Assembly (NCBI GenBank): GCA_001873295.1
Contig: MNYW01000099.1
Location: 1 to 37,422 of the forward strand
Direction of reading: 5' to 3'
DNA: 37,422 nt
Source: Nitrospirae bacterium CG2_30_70_394
GTDB lineage: Bacteria; CG2-30-53-67; CG2-30-70-394
Shown here one piece after another: positions 1 to 8,778 of this stretch. Position 1 is the stretch's first letter. The number at the start of each line of letters is the position of its first letter. The notes beneath the pieces are model-generated. The model was given only the letters and a program-made list of their open reading frames with translations. It was not told the origin of the DNA and did not search any database. The position numbers and the translations under genes are program-made.

Positions 1-1719
1 GCCTACTGGCACCTCGCCACCGGCAAGTGGATCGTCGAGAACCGCGCCCTGCCCGCGACCGACCCCTTCAGCTTTCCGGCCCTCGCCCAGAACCCGCCGC
101 CCGGAGATGCGGCGTGGGTCCGCTTCATGCTCCGCTCTTACTGGCTCGCCCAGGCGGGGTTTTACCTGTGCTACGAGCGGTACGGCTTCGGCGGCCTGGT
201 GGGGTTGCGGGCGACGGTCCTGACGGTGGCCATGGCGGTGGTGGCGGGGTGGATGTTCCGGCGCCGCGTCCCGCCCCTGCTGGCGCTGCCCCTCATCGCC
301 CTCTGCGGACCCTACCTCGGCCTGACGCCGTTCAAGGACATCCGGCCGCAGATGTTCACCTTCGTCGCCATTCCCCTGCTGGTCGTCCTGCTAGAAGGGG
401 TGTTGCGCCGGCGCGATGCCCCCCCGGCCGGCCGCGGCGTACAGGCCGGCGAGGTCGCCATCGTCTTGCTCATGGCGCTCTGGTCGAACCTCCACGGTGG
501 GGTGGTCCTCGGCAACGTGATCGTCATCCTCTACGCCGCGGCCGAGATCGCCTCCCACCGCTTCGCCGTACGGCAGGGGCGCACCCCGCAGCCGGTGCGC
601 CGCTTCCTCCTCCTCGGCCTCGCCAGCGTGGCCGCCAGCCTCGCCAACCCGGAGACGTACCACAGCGCGCTCTTCCTCTTCGCCCTGGAGACCAGCAACT
701 ACGGGGCGATCATCACCGAGTACCTGCCGCCTTGGGTCCTCACCACCCGCTACCACCAGCCCCTCGTCCCCCTGTGGGGCTGCCTCGCCCTCGGCGGCGC
801 GGTCCACCTGCTGCGCTACCGCCACATCCCCCTGCGCCGCCACCTCCTCTTCCTCTTCCTTGGCCTCATCGCCCTCAAGTCGTACCGCTACACGGTCTTC
901 GTGGTGCTGGTCGAGCCGCTGTTCCTCGGCAGCGGTCTGCGCGGGCTGGGGGCGGCGGTGCGCGAGCTCCTCCCGCGCCTCGCCCGGGCGGCGATCGCCG
1001 TCCCCCTCCTCGCCCTACCCCTCACCGCCTACGCGGTGCGCGGGGCGCTCCAGGGCCACCAGCTCCTCAAGTTCAACCGCGCCGTCCTCTTCCAGTATCC
1101 AAGCGGCGCGGTGAGCTTCCTCCGCTCCCACCGCGTCGCGGGCAACTGCTTCAACACCTATGACTGGGGCGGCTACCTCACCTGGGAGCTCTACCCGGAG
1201 ATTCGGATCCTCTACGACGGCCGCAGCCTCATTCGCGAGGTCTTCGACAACGCGGCGCGGGTGTGGGAGGCGGCGGGGAGCGAGGCGGGCCACCCGCCCG
1301 AGTGGCGGGCGCACCTCGACCGCTGGGGGGTGGACCTGATCGTGATGAACGGCGCCGACCTCTTCGACCGCGCCATGCACCCGCTCCTCCCCGCCCTGAT
1401 CGACGACCCCGACTGGGCCCTCGTCTACCGCGCCATGGATGCGCTGATCTTCGTCCGCCGGGCGACCTATCCCGAGCTGGTGGCAAAAAGCGAGCTTGCT
1501 GGAGCGCTCGCCTACGACCAGGTGATCATCCAGGCGCGCCTGGCCATCGACCTCCACCCGAATACCCCCGAACCGTGGCTCCTCCTCGGCCAGGGGTATC
1601 TCTACCGCGGCAGCCTGCGCGAGGCGTGGCAAAGCTACCGCAAGGCGCTGGCCATCAACCCCAACGACGCGGAGGCACGGCGGATGGTCGCGACGATCGA
1701 AGCGGCGGCGGCGCGCTAG
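1..1719 (+). CDS. Glycosyltransferase-like polytopic membrane protein with C-terminal TPR (5' partial)
   Basis: The reading frame is open from the first base, so the true start lies outside the window; 572 residues are visible. The N-terminal part reads WHLATGKWIVENRALPATDPFSF, the loop pattern common near the N-terminus of large multi-spanning proteins of the oligosaccharyltransferase/PMT-like superfamily. Several hydrophobic segments follow, for example around residues 70-90, 100-115, 120-140, 195-215, 255-275 and 280-300. A soluble domain of about 200 residues comes next, and the last 45 residues form one TPR-like helix pair (PEPWLLLGQGYLYRGSLREAWQ, then KALAINPNDAEARR). Known relatives are inner-membrane proteins, often tied to surface glycan assembly, but substrate and activity cannot be read from the sequence. 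No metal-binding catalytic motif was identified. The fold-level call is fairly secure; the function is not. Confidence 0.75.
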   Translation, partial: AYWHLATGKWIVENRALPATDPFSFPALAQNPPPGDAAWVRFMLRSYWLAQAGFYLCYERYGFGGLVGLRATVLTVAMAVVAGWMFRRRVPPLLALPLIALCGPYLGLTPFKDIRPQMFTFVAIPLLVVLLEGVLRRRDAPPAGRGVQAGEVAIVLLMALWSNLHGGVVLGNVIVILYAAAEIASHRFAVRQGRTPQPVRRFLLLGLASVAASLANPETYHSALFLFALETSNYGAIITEYLPPWVLTTRYHQPLVPLWGCLALGGAVHLLRYRHIPLRRHLLFLFLGLIALKSYRYTVFVVLVEPLFLGSGLRGLGAAVRELLPRLARAAIAVPLLALPLTAYAVRGALQGHQLLKFNRAVLFQYPSGAVSFLRSHRVAGNCFNTYDWGGYLTWELYPEIRILYDGRSLIREVFDNAARVWEAAGSEAGHPPEWRAHLDRWGVDLIVMNGADLFDRAMHPLLPALIDDPDWALVYRAMDALIFVRRATYPELVAKSELAGALAYDQVIIQARLAIDLHPNTPEPWLLLGQGYLYRGSLREAWQSYRKALAINPNDAEARRMVATIEAAAAR

Positions 1720-2270
1720 GGGGCTGCCGGCCTTTCGCGATCGCGCGCCCACTCCGCGGGCACGTGCGGCTGGCGGAGGTTGCGGGGGCGGAAACCAACG
1801 CGCCGCGAAGGAACGCCAAGGGGCGCGAATCGTGGACGGGAAGGGCACGGCCAACGCTCCACCGTTGGCCATCGGTTCCGCCTGCACCGCGGGGTGCAGC
1901 GCAGCGGCGACGGTGCACACAGAAGTCACCGAGGCGAGCCTTTCCCTTGGCCTCCTGGCGGCTTTGCGCCTTGGCGTTCAGCGGTGTTCATCGCCCGTGG
2001 ACTAGCCGATGGATCCCCTCCTTCACCCCGGCGCGCCCCCCCCTGCGGAACACAAACGGCCTCTCCCCTGCGCGCAGCACGGTCGCCCCACCGACCCTCG
2101 GGAACGCGTTGGCCCGCAGGGATCGCACACGCTCGGGGGATGGGCAGGTAACGCCAAGCCACCAGGGGCGAAGACGCCAAGGATTTCTATTCCAGCGCAT
2201 CCGGCTTGCGTCTGGGTTGGGCGGGGGGGAGGGGGCGCGGAAGGCGGCCACCCCCCCTCGCGCGCCGGGT
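1720..2270. repeat. Gene-free spacer with degenerate 'cgccaagg/cgcaaag' intergenic repeats
   Basis: No convincing gene is seen between the two convergent genes. The spacer carries at least three variants of a repeat built on CGCCAAGG and GCGAAGGAACGCC: near 1799-1832, 1947-1982 (in the opposite sense, with TTTGCGCCTTGGCGTT) and 2146-2186. Repeats of this 'cgccaaggcgcaaagacgcc' kind occur between genes in many proteobacterial genomes. A related piece lies at 19504-19545. A 7-bp-arm dyad (CTGCACC, 4 bp, GGTGCAG) sits at 1882-1899. Confidence 0.5.
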
Positions 2271-3203
2271 TCAGCGCACCGAAATCAGCTCGATCTCGAA
2301 GATCAGGGTCTCGTTGGGACCGATCACCGGCGGCTGGCCAGCGCTGCCGTAGGCGAGCTCCGGCGGGATGAAGAGGCGCCAGCGATCGCCGGGGCGCATG
2401 CGGACCAGGGCCTCCTGCCAGCCCGCGATCACCTGGGAGAGGGCGAGGGTCGCGGGGCCGCCGTGGCGCTCGGAGCTGTCGAACTCCGTCCCATCCAGGT
2501 GGCTCCCGCGGTAGCGCACCACCACGGTCGCGTCCTTGTCCGGCTTGTTGCCCTTGCCCTCCGCGATCACCTCGTACTGCAGGCCGCTGCGCCGATGCTC
2601 GACCCCCTCCTTGTCGCGATTGGCGGCGAGGAAGGCCGCCCCCGCCTCGGCGTTCGCCCGGGCCACCGCCGCGCGCTCGGCGGCGAGCCGCTCCTTGCGG
2701 GCCGCGACCACCACCATCATTTCGCCGGGGGCGATCTGCGCCGGCCGGTGGCCCAGCGCATCCGCCACGCCGCGCCCGATCGCCTCGGCGTCGATCGAGC
2801 CGACCTCCTGCTGCACAAGCTGCTGGCCGCGCTGGACGCCGACGGCGTAGCTGAAGTCCAGCCGCTGCGCCGCCGTTCCCTCGCCCCGGGTGCGCATCGC
2901 TGCGCCCAGCGCCTCCGGGGTGAGGCGGATCGGCGCGCCGCGCACCACGGCGGCCAGACCGCTACCGACCTCCGCGGGATCCACCACCTCCAGGCCGTCG
3001 CTAATCAGCGCCTCGCCGAGCTGGTATCCGGCGGCATAGCTGAAGCGCGCCTCCTCGCCGGTAAGCGGCGTACCCACCGCCACCCTTGCCACCAGGGTCA
3101 GGAGGAGACCGAGGAGGGCCAGGGGGTAGGTGCGTGAGGGGGCGGAGCGGGAAACGGGATGGCTCGTGGCGCGCGACCGGGGGGACCCAAGGGCGCGCCT
3201 CAC
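2271..3203 (-). CDS. FKBP-type peptidyl-prolyl isomerase with duplicated N-terminal dimerisation-like domain
   Basis: 310 residues. A short basic leader and a hydrophobic segment (about residues 24-42, TYPLALLGLLLTLVARVAVG) suggest export. Two successive copies of an Fkp_N/Mip-like helical unit follow: FSYAAGYQLGEALI at about 52-65 and FSYAVGVQRGQQLV at about 111-124. A complete FKBP_C domain fills the last 90 residues (VVVRYRGSHLDGTEFDSS, VIAGWQEALVRMRPGD, IPPELAYG, LIFEIELISV). By family it should catalyse cis-trans isomerisation of prolyl bonds in exported proteins. The GTG start overlaps the upstream isomerase stop by 4 bp (GTGA), which indicates translational coupling and decides the start. 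Duplication of the N-terminal unit is unusual, since most Mip/FkpA proteins have one. It is probably periplasmic, or anchored if the leader is not cleaved. Confidence 0.88.
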   Translation of the reverse strand: MRRALGSPRSRATSHPVSRSAPSRTYPLALLGLLLTLVARVAVGTPLTGEEARFSYAAGYQLGEALISDGLEVVDPAEVGSGLAAVVRGAPIRLTPEALGAAMRTRGEGTAAQRLDFSYAVGVQRGQQLVQQEVGSIDAEAIGRGVADALGHRPAQIAPGEMMVVVAARKERLAAERAAVARANAEAGAAFLAANRDKEGVEHRRSGLQYEVIAEGKGNKPDKDATVVVRYRGSHLDGTEFDSSERHGGPATLALSQVIAGWQEALVRMRPGDRWRLFIPPELAYGSAGQPPVIGPNETLIFEIELISVR

Positions 3204-4210
3204 GGGGCCTCTCCCGCCGGCTCCGCCAGCGCCGGGTCGAGGATCTCGATCTTCGCCTTCGCCCGCAGACCCTTCAGCCAGGTCGCGACGCGCTCCTCGC
3301 TCCAGCTCCGTTGAAGGTCTTTGCGCAGCTTGGTCTCCACCTCCGCAAAGGAAACCTGGTGGTCGGGGAGGAAGCGGTCGACCTTCAGGAGATAGATCCC
3401 CTTGAGATCCTCCACCGGGTTGGAGACCTGCCCCTCGCGCAGGCCCCACACCACCTTGTCCATCGCCGGCGGCAGCCGCCCGGCGTGGAGCGGGCCGAGG
3501 AGGCCGCCCGCCTCCTTCTCCTCCGCGGGGGCGTCGGAGACCGCCCGCACTACCTCCTCAAACGGCTCCCCCGACTCGATCCGCGCCAGCGCATCCTTCG
3601 CCTTGTTCAGATAGCCGTTCCACATCTGATCGTTGCGATTGAGGATCGGGACCTGGATGAAGATTTCCCGGACCACCGCGCGCTTCGGCTCGACAAACTT
3701 CGCCAGGTTGTCCTGGTAGTACTTCTGCGCCTCGGCGCGACTCACCGGACGATCCGGGTCGGCCACCTGGCGTTCGCCGATTTCGAGAAGCCTCCGGTTG
3801 CGCAGCTCCGTCTTCACCGCGTCGACGGTGAAGCCGCCCTTCGCCAGCTCCGCGCGGAAGGCGGCCTCGTCCGGGTACTTGGCGATCACCTTGGCCAGCG
3901 CCTCGGCCAGCTCCCCCTTGTCCACCCCCACGCCTCGTTGCTGCGCGTCCGCGAGCTTGAGCTGCCGGTCGATCACCGTCTGCATCGCCTGCCGGCGCAG
4001 GGTCTGGCGCTTCGCCTCATCCACCGTGCCGTGGTAGCTCGACCACGGCAAAAGGCGGCTGAGCTCCCCCTCCACGTCGCGCCGCGAAATCTCCACCCCG
4101 TCGACGCGGGCCACGATCGCGTCCAGGGGGTTCTCCTCCGCCTCTACCGCCGGCGGGAGGAGGAGCAAGCAAACGAGGCACAGGAGGAGGCGGGAGGCAA
4201 GGGCGGACAT
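3200..4210 (-). CDS. SurA/PpiC-like periplasmic peptidyl-prolyl isomerase (chaperone)
   Basis: 336 residues from an ATG preceded by GGAG at a normal distance. A signal peptide is clear (MSALASRLLLCLVCLLLLPPAVEA). Residues 24-160 resemble a SurA_N chaperone domain, with a typical opening (AIVARVDGVEISRRDVEGEL). A divergent rotamase domain follows at about 175-280 (VVREIFIQVP, SGEPFEEVVRAVSDAPAEEKEAGGLLG, LREGQVSNPVEDLKGIYLLKV). Family role: folding and escort of outer-membrane proteins through the periplasm. It is translationally coupled to the downstream FKBP isomerase. Such a pair would suit a cell that exports large beta-barrels and cytochromes like those encoded next door; that link is inferred. 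An in-frame ATG 45 bp upstream is less likely because the signal peptide begins here. Confidence 0.9.
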   Translation of the reverse strand: MSALASRLLLCLVCLLLLPPAVEAEENPLDAIVARVDGVEISRRDVEGELSRLLPWSSYHGTVDEAKRQTLRRQAMQTVIDRQLKLADAQQRGVGVDKGELAEALAKVIAKYPDEAAFRAELAKGGFTVDAVKTELRNRRLLEIGERQVADPDRPVSRAEAQKYYQDNLAKFVEPKRAVVREIFIQVPILNRNDQMWNGYLNKAKDALARIESGEPFEEVVRAVSDAPAEEKEAGGLLGPLHAGRLPPAMDKVVWGLREGQVSNPVEDLKGIYLLKVDRFLPDHQVSFAEVETKLRKDLQRSWSEERVATWLKGLRAKAKIEILDPALAEPAGEAP

Positions 4211-4548
4211 GGAGACTCCAGAGGGTGAGGGGATGCCATCAGACAGGTGCAACAACGGGCCGCGCGCCGCGGGTGGGGTGGGGTGGACCTCTCGACCCTC
4301 CCGGCGAGCGGAGCCGGCGACCCTTGGGGCCCAGCAGACCGGCCAGGGGTCTCGGTTGCGGGAAGTCTGTCAGACTTTGGCGGCCGTCGCGAGCAGAGGC
4401 AAACTCGATTCCGGATCGGGAGGGTGCGCCAGGCGACGTGCGGTCAGGGAACCCCCCACGGCGCCCGATCCGGGCCGCGTGGGGCCGCTTCGAAGGTCGC
4501 TCGACAGGCTCCGACCGCGGCCACCTTCCGTACTCCCCACCCAGAGAA
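4211..4548. other. Gene-free leader region of the isomerase pair, with a 15-bp dyad
   Basis: No gene is seen. The notable element is AAGTCTG-T-CAGACTT at 4363-4377, a perfect odd dyad with 7-bp arms about 155 bp upstream of the SurA-like start. It would suit a repressor or activator site, but no factor can be named. Confidence 0.45.
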
Positions 4549-4578
4549 CCCCCCTGTCGTCTGCAGGCGACAGGGGGG
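4549..4578 (-). terminator. Stem-loop terminator of the first MopE-heme gene
   Basis: Arms at 4549-4559 and 4568-4578 pair perfectly over 11 bp (CCCCCCTGTCG with CGACAGGGGGG) around an 8-nt loop. The hairpin lies 38 nt past the stop of the minus-strand gene ending at 4617. The downstream tract on the minus strand (TTCTCTGG) is only modestly T-rich, so the hairpin is certain but its efficiency is not. Confidence 0.7.
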
Positions 4579-4616
4579 CCCTCCTCCCGGTGGGTGGCCG
4601 GGAGTGGCACCACCGA

Positions 4617-7600
4617 TCAGTCATCCCGATCGTGGTCGTGGTGGTGCTCTTTCTCCTCCCAACGGTGGCGCCACCAGCGGCGGTGGCCCTCCCAGTGGTC
4701 GTGGCCACCGACCTCCTCGCCGACCGCCTTGAGGATCGGCATGGAGACGAGGTCGTCCTCGCCGGGGGCGTGGCGCATGTACGCCGCGGGCTGGTCGTCG
4801 ATGTGCGCCGAGCGATCCTCGTGGCACGCCACGCAGGTGATCGCCAGCTCGTCGCGCGGGTCGATCTCGCCGTCGTGGGAGGCACACACCGCGCCGGTGA
4901 GCAGCTCGTTCACCGCGTCGAAGATCGCAAAGGAGACGCGGCCACCGTTGTGGGCGCGCCACCGGCCGTTGGTGCAGCCGACCTGCGCCGAGAGGTCGGC
5001 GTGGCACAGGAGGCAGGTGGTGGTTAGCGCCTCGGCCGCGTCCACCTGCTGGCGCGGGGTGCACGAGTCGCCGGTGAGGTAGAGGGAGACGGTGAGGTAC
5101 TCCACGGGCCGCACCCGGCCGCCGCGATGGTGGCGCCACTCCTCGTTGGTGCACGCCACCCGCGCCGAGAAGTCGGCGTGGCAGGTGCGGCACTTGCCGC
5201 TCAGCAGGGTGGTGGCGTCGAGGCCGGTGTCGACGGTGGCCGGGTTGCAGTCGTCGTCGAGATGGTTGCCGGCAAGCTCCACTCTTCCCGGGTTCACGTT
5301 CGGGTTGGTGTCGTCGCAGTCGACGGTGGCATCAAAGCCGTCCCCATCCGCGTCCGCCACCGCCGGACAGACCGCCCCCTGGCTGATCCACTGCCCCACC
5401 ACCTCCGCCTCGGCCGGGGAGAGGTAGGTGGCCATGGAGCCGCCCGCCGCGACCTTCTGGTAGAGGAGGCTGGCCCCACGATCGTTCACCACCACGTAGC
5501 CGCCCGTGTACAGGTTGGCGCAGGCAACCCCGGCGCTCAGGTCGAGGCCGCTGAGGGCCGCGTCGCCCCCGTGGCAGCGCACGCAGTTGGCGGTGAAGAT
5601 CGGCTGCACGCTGGCGGCGAAGTCGACCGCGGGGATGAGATCTGGGGTCGAGGCGTTGCAGTCGTCGTCGATCCCGTTGCCGGGCAGCTCCGCCGCCCCG
5701 GGGTTCACGTTCGGGTTGGTGTCGTCGCAGTCGACGGTGGCCTCAAAGCCGTCCCCATCCGCGTCAATCACCGGCGGCGGGCAGGTGGCGCCCTGGTCGA
5801 TCCAGGCGGCGATCCGCTCCGCCTCCACCAAGGTCACGTAGTCGGACATGGTGCCGCCCACCGCCACCTTCGCGGCGAGGAGGCTAGCGGCGCGATCGCC
5901 GGCGACCACATAGCCACCGTTCACTAGGTTCGCGCAGCCCGCCCCGGTGGCCAGATCGAGATTGGCGATCGGGGCGGCGGGGCCGTGGCAGCCCACGCAG
6001 TTGGCGGTGAAGATGGGCTGGAGGTCGGCGACGAAGTCGAGGCGCCGCACCACGTCCGGGGTCGCCGGGGAGCAGTCGTCGTCGATGCCGTTCTCCACCA
6101 CCTCGACCCTCCCCGGGTTCACCGCCGGGTCGTTGTCGTTGCAGTCGAAGTTGGAGCTCCAGCCGTCGTTGTCGTTGTCGACCACCGGGTTGTCGATGGT
6201 GGTCGGATCGCAGTCGTCATCCTCGCCGTTGAACAGGATCTCGACCGCCCCAGGGTGGACCGCCCCGTTGGCGTCGTTGCAGTCGATCCCCGCCCAGTAG
6301 CCGTCACCGTCCGCATCCACGGAGAGGCCGTTGCCCGCGTCCGCCCCCTGCGCCACCCAGGCGGTGAGGGTGGCGACATCCAGCGCGGCGAGGTAGCTCG
6401 CCATCGATCCGCCGCACGTCGGCGAGACCGCCGGGTCGACCTTCTGCACCAACAGGCTGGCCGCACTATTGCCCGTGCCCGGCACCACGTAGTAGGTCGA
6501 AGGGCAGATGGGGAGGGTAGAGAGCAGGGCGCTGCCCGACTGGCCGGCGCGCAGATCCGGTACCTGGCTGGCGTCGTGGCAGGTGATGCAGGAGCGATCG
6601 AAGATCGCCTGCACCGCCGCATACGGCACCCGCGCAGTGGCGTCGTAGCCGGTCCCCAGAAGGGCGACGGTGGCGCCACCATTGAAGGCGTTGGAGGTGA
6701 GGGTGAGGGAGGCGGTGGTGTTGCCCGCCACGCTCGGGGTGTACAGCAACGGGAGGGTGAGGGTGGCGCCCACCCCCACCACCGCCGGCAATGGCAGCGC
6801 CGCGGTGTCGACCGTGAACGCCGGATCGCTGGTGGTCAGGGCGGTGATCACTAACTCCGCCGAGCCAGTGGACTCCACCACCGCGCTCGCCGCCGCCGTG
6901 GCCCCGAGGGTGACCACCCCGAAGTCGACGCTCGCGGTGACCCAAGCGACATACGGGTCGCCGCCCGGGGAGTCGGGCGTCGCCCGGTTGCAGTCGTCGT
7001 CGAGACCATTGTTGGCAATCTCCGCCATCCCCGGATTCACGGTCGGGTTGGCGTCGTTGCAGTCGACGTCGGCGGTATAGCCGTCGCCATCGCCATCGAC
7101 GGTGGTGGCCAGCGCGCCCTCGTCGATCCAGCGCGCGATCAGGTCCGCCTGCGCGGTGGAAAGGCCACCGCTGCCCTCCGGCATCTTCACCCCGCACGCC
7201 GGCGCCACGCCGTCGGGCTGGACCTTGGCCACCAGGTAGCTGGCCGCCGCATTGCTGGCGACCACCAGAGTCTGACCGGCGCACCCCGCCGCTTGGCCGA
7301 CCAGCGCCGCGTAAGAGTTGCCGGCGGTGAGATCGGGCGCCTCGCCGCCGGTAAAGTGGCAGGAGATGCAGCTCGCGTCGAAGAGCGGCTGGATCTGGCT
7401 TGGGAAATCCACCGGCTGCGCACACGGCTCGTCGACGCCGTCGCAGTTCTGGTCGATGGTGTCGCCGCACACCTCCGCCGCACCCGGGCGGATCGCCGGG
7501 TCGTACACCATGCAGTCGCCTTGGCAGGCGAAGTAGCCGTCGTTGTCGAGGTCGCGCTCCGCCTGTGGGACCACGCCGTTGCAGTCGTCGTCGAGGCCGT

Positions 7601-8534
7601 TGCACGCCTCCGGCAGACCGGGCCGGCGGGTGGGATCGTGGTCGTCGCAGTCGCCACCGCACACCGGCACGCCGTCGCCGTCGGCGTCGTGGTCGGTCGT
7701 CCACTGGACGCCGTCGCAGTTGGTGTCGAGGCCGTCGCACACCTCCACCGCCCCCGGGTGCACGGACGGCCGCGTGTCGTCGCAGTCCACCGCGCCGCAC
7801 AGGCCACCCTCGGTGGCGTAGCCGTCATGATCGACATCCGTACACACCGGGCAGTCCACCGCGCTCGGGTCGGCGAGGTCGATCAGGCCGTTGCAGTTGT
7901 TGTCGATCCCGTCGGTGCACAGCTCGGTCGCTACGGGGTTCACACCGGCGTGGAAGTCGTCGCAGTCCGCGCCGCCGCACACGCTATCCAGGTAGCCGTC
8001 GCCGTCGCGGTCGGGGCAGGTGCAGCCCACCTCATCCACCCTACCGTTGCAGTCGTTGTCCTTGCGGTCGCCGCACACCTCGACGCTTCCGGGGTAGACC
8101 GCCGGGTCGGTGTCGACGCAGTCCGAGGGCACGGCGCAAAAGAGGTAGCCGTCATGATCGAGATCCTGCTCGACCACCGGGATGACCCCGTTGCAGTCGT
8201 CATCGACGCCGTTGCACACCTCCGGGTTGCCGGGAAAGCGATTCGGGTCGCCGTCGTCGCAGTCGCCGTTACAGGCCGCGAAGCCGTCCCCATCGCGGTC
8301 CCAGTCGGTCGACGATTGGACCCCGTCACAGTTGGTGTCGAGGCCATCGCACACCTCCACCACCCCGGGATGGACCGCCCCATTGGCGTCGTTGCAGTCG
8401 GTGCCGCCACAGGCGAGATCGGCAAAGCCGTCGCCGTCCGCATCCACACAGGTCTGCGCATAGGACGCGGGTGGAACCACGATTCCGCAGACCAGCACGA
8501 ACGACCCGAGGATGAACTTGGTGATGGTGAACAT
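4617..8534 (-). CDS. Secreted MopE-repeat/multiheme cytochrome fusion (7 CXXCH, HYDIN-like domain, His-rich tail)
   Basis: 1305 residues. The ATG at 8534 has GAGGGGAG upstream and opens a signal peptide ending ASYAQ. About twelve MopE-type units (D-x-D-x-DG...DC-D...V-PG-x-E-x-C..G-D-x-x-C-G) fill residues 28-365 and recur between later domains. Four monoheme domains follow, with CISCH, CITCH, CVGCH and CVRCH near residues 388, 648, 845 and 983. Each is followed by a conserved Met (MPEG, SMASYL, TMSDYV, SMATYL) and a WI/WV..QGA-type ending, as in PSCyt1-like cytochromes. Between the first two lies a HYDIN/choice-of-anchor-D beta domain (VDFGVVTLG..., about 530-620). Three tandem repeats of about 60 residues at the C-terminus carry CRTCH, CLLCH and CVACH (near 1114, 1172, 1233), then a His/Asp/Trp-rich tail (HHHDHDRDD). 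Expected location: periplasm or cell surface. MopE repeats bind Ca2+ or other metals in known relatives. No enzymatic activity can be assigned. Confidence 0.88.
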   Translation of the reverse strand: MFTITKFILGSFVLVCGIVVPPASYAQTCVDADGDGFADLACGGTDCNDANGAVHPGVVEVCDGLDTNCDGVQSSTDWDRDGDGFAACNGDCDDGDPNRFPGNPEVCNGVDDDCNGVIPVVEQDLDHDGYLFCAVPSDCVDTDPAVYPGSVEVCGDRKDNDCNGRVDEVGCTCPDRDGDGYLDSVCGGADCDDFHAGVNPVATELCTDGIDNNCNGLIDLADPSAVDCPVCTDVDHDGYATEGGLCGAVDCDDTRPSVHPGAVEVCDGLDTNCDGVQWTTDHDADGDGVPVCGGDCDDHDPTRRPGLPEACNGLDDDCNGVVPQAERDLDNDGYFACQGDCMVYDPAIRPGAAEVCGDTIDQNCDGVDEPCAQPVDFPSQIQPLFDASCISCHFTGGEAPDLTAGNSYAALVGQAAGCAGQTLVVASNAAASYLVAKVQPDGVAPACGVKMPEGSGGLSTAQADLIARWIDEGALATTVDGDGDGYTADVDCNDANPTVNPGMAEIANNGLDDDCNRATPDSPGGDPYVAWVTASVDFGVVTLGATAAASAVVESTGSAELVITALTTSDPAFTVDTAALPLPAVVGVGATLTLPLLYTPSVAGNTTASLTLTSNAFNGGATVALLGTGYDATARVPYAAVQAIFDRSCITCHDASQVPDLRAGQSGSALLSTLPICPSTYYVVPGTGNSAASLLVQKVDPAVSPTCGGSMASYLAALDVATLTAWVAQGADAGNGLSVDADGDGYWAGIDCNDANGAVHPGAVEILFNGEDDDCDPTTIDNPVVDNDNDGWSSNFDCNDNDPAVNPGRVEVVENGIDDDCSPATPDVVRRLDFVADLQPIFTANCVGCHGPAAPIANLDLATGAGCANLVNGGYVVAGDRAASLLAAKVAVGGTMSDYVTLVEAERIAAWIDQGATCPPPVIDADGDGFEATVDCDDTNPNVNPGAAELPGNGIDDDCNASTPDLIPAVDFAASVQPIFTANCVRCHGGDAALSGLDLSAGVACANLYTGGYVVVNDRGASLLYQKVAAGGSMATYLSPAEAEVVGQWISQGAVCPAVADADGDGFDATVDCDDTNPNVNPGRVELAGNHLDDDCNPATVDTGLDATTLLSGKCRTCHADFSARVACTNEEWRHHRGGRVRPVEYLTVSLYLTGDSCTPRQQVDAAEALTTTCLLCHADLSAQVGCTNGRWRAHNGGRVSFAIFDAVNELLTGAVCASHDGEIDPRDELAITCVACHEDRSAHIDDQPAAYMRHAPGEDDLVSMPILKAVGEEVGGHDHWEGHRRWWRHRWEEKEHHHDHDRDD

Positions 8535-8633
8535 GCGCTCCCCTCTCGAACAAAAGGCCACGCGAGACGTGGCGAACTGGACCCGAACAGCGCGAGGCCA
8601 GACTCTCACCCTCGGCAACGCCGGATCACCGTT

Positions 8634-8649
8634 CGCAATCGCGGGGCCA
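8634..8649 (-). promoter_or_regulatory. Sigma-54-type promoter of the first MopE-heme gene
   Basis: Minus strand reads TGGCCCCGCGATTGCG: TGGC-C-C, 5 bp, TTGC. It differs from the TGGCAC-N5-TTGC consensus at one position and keeps the invariant GG and GC at the correct spacing. The predicted start is near 8623, giving a leader of about 90 nt to the ATG at 8534. Paired 16-bp dyads lie upstream. Confidence 0.65.
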
Positions 8650-8778
8650 TCGATGGCCGGCCGCTCGGTGATCGTGAGGCGCGCGCAGCACGACGACCCA
8701 TTGCCCGTCGCCCCAACGACTTTGCCCACCCGGCGATTGCGGCGGCGGCTCCAACGCGCCGCAAGGCGAGCAGCCCGG

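Noticed and set aside
1882-1899. TGCACC-N4-GGTGCA dyad resembling an NtrC site
   Set aside because: The NtrC site has a 5-bp spacer, no sigma-54 element or gene start is nearby, and it lies in a convergent spacer.
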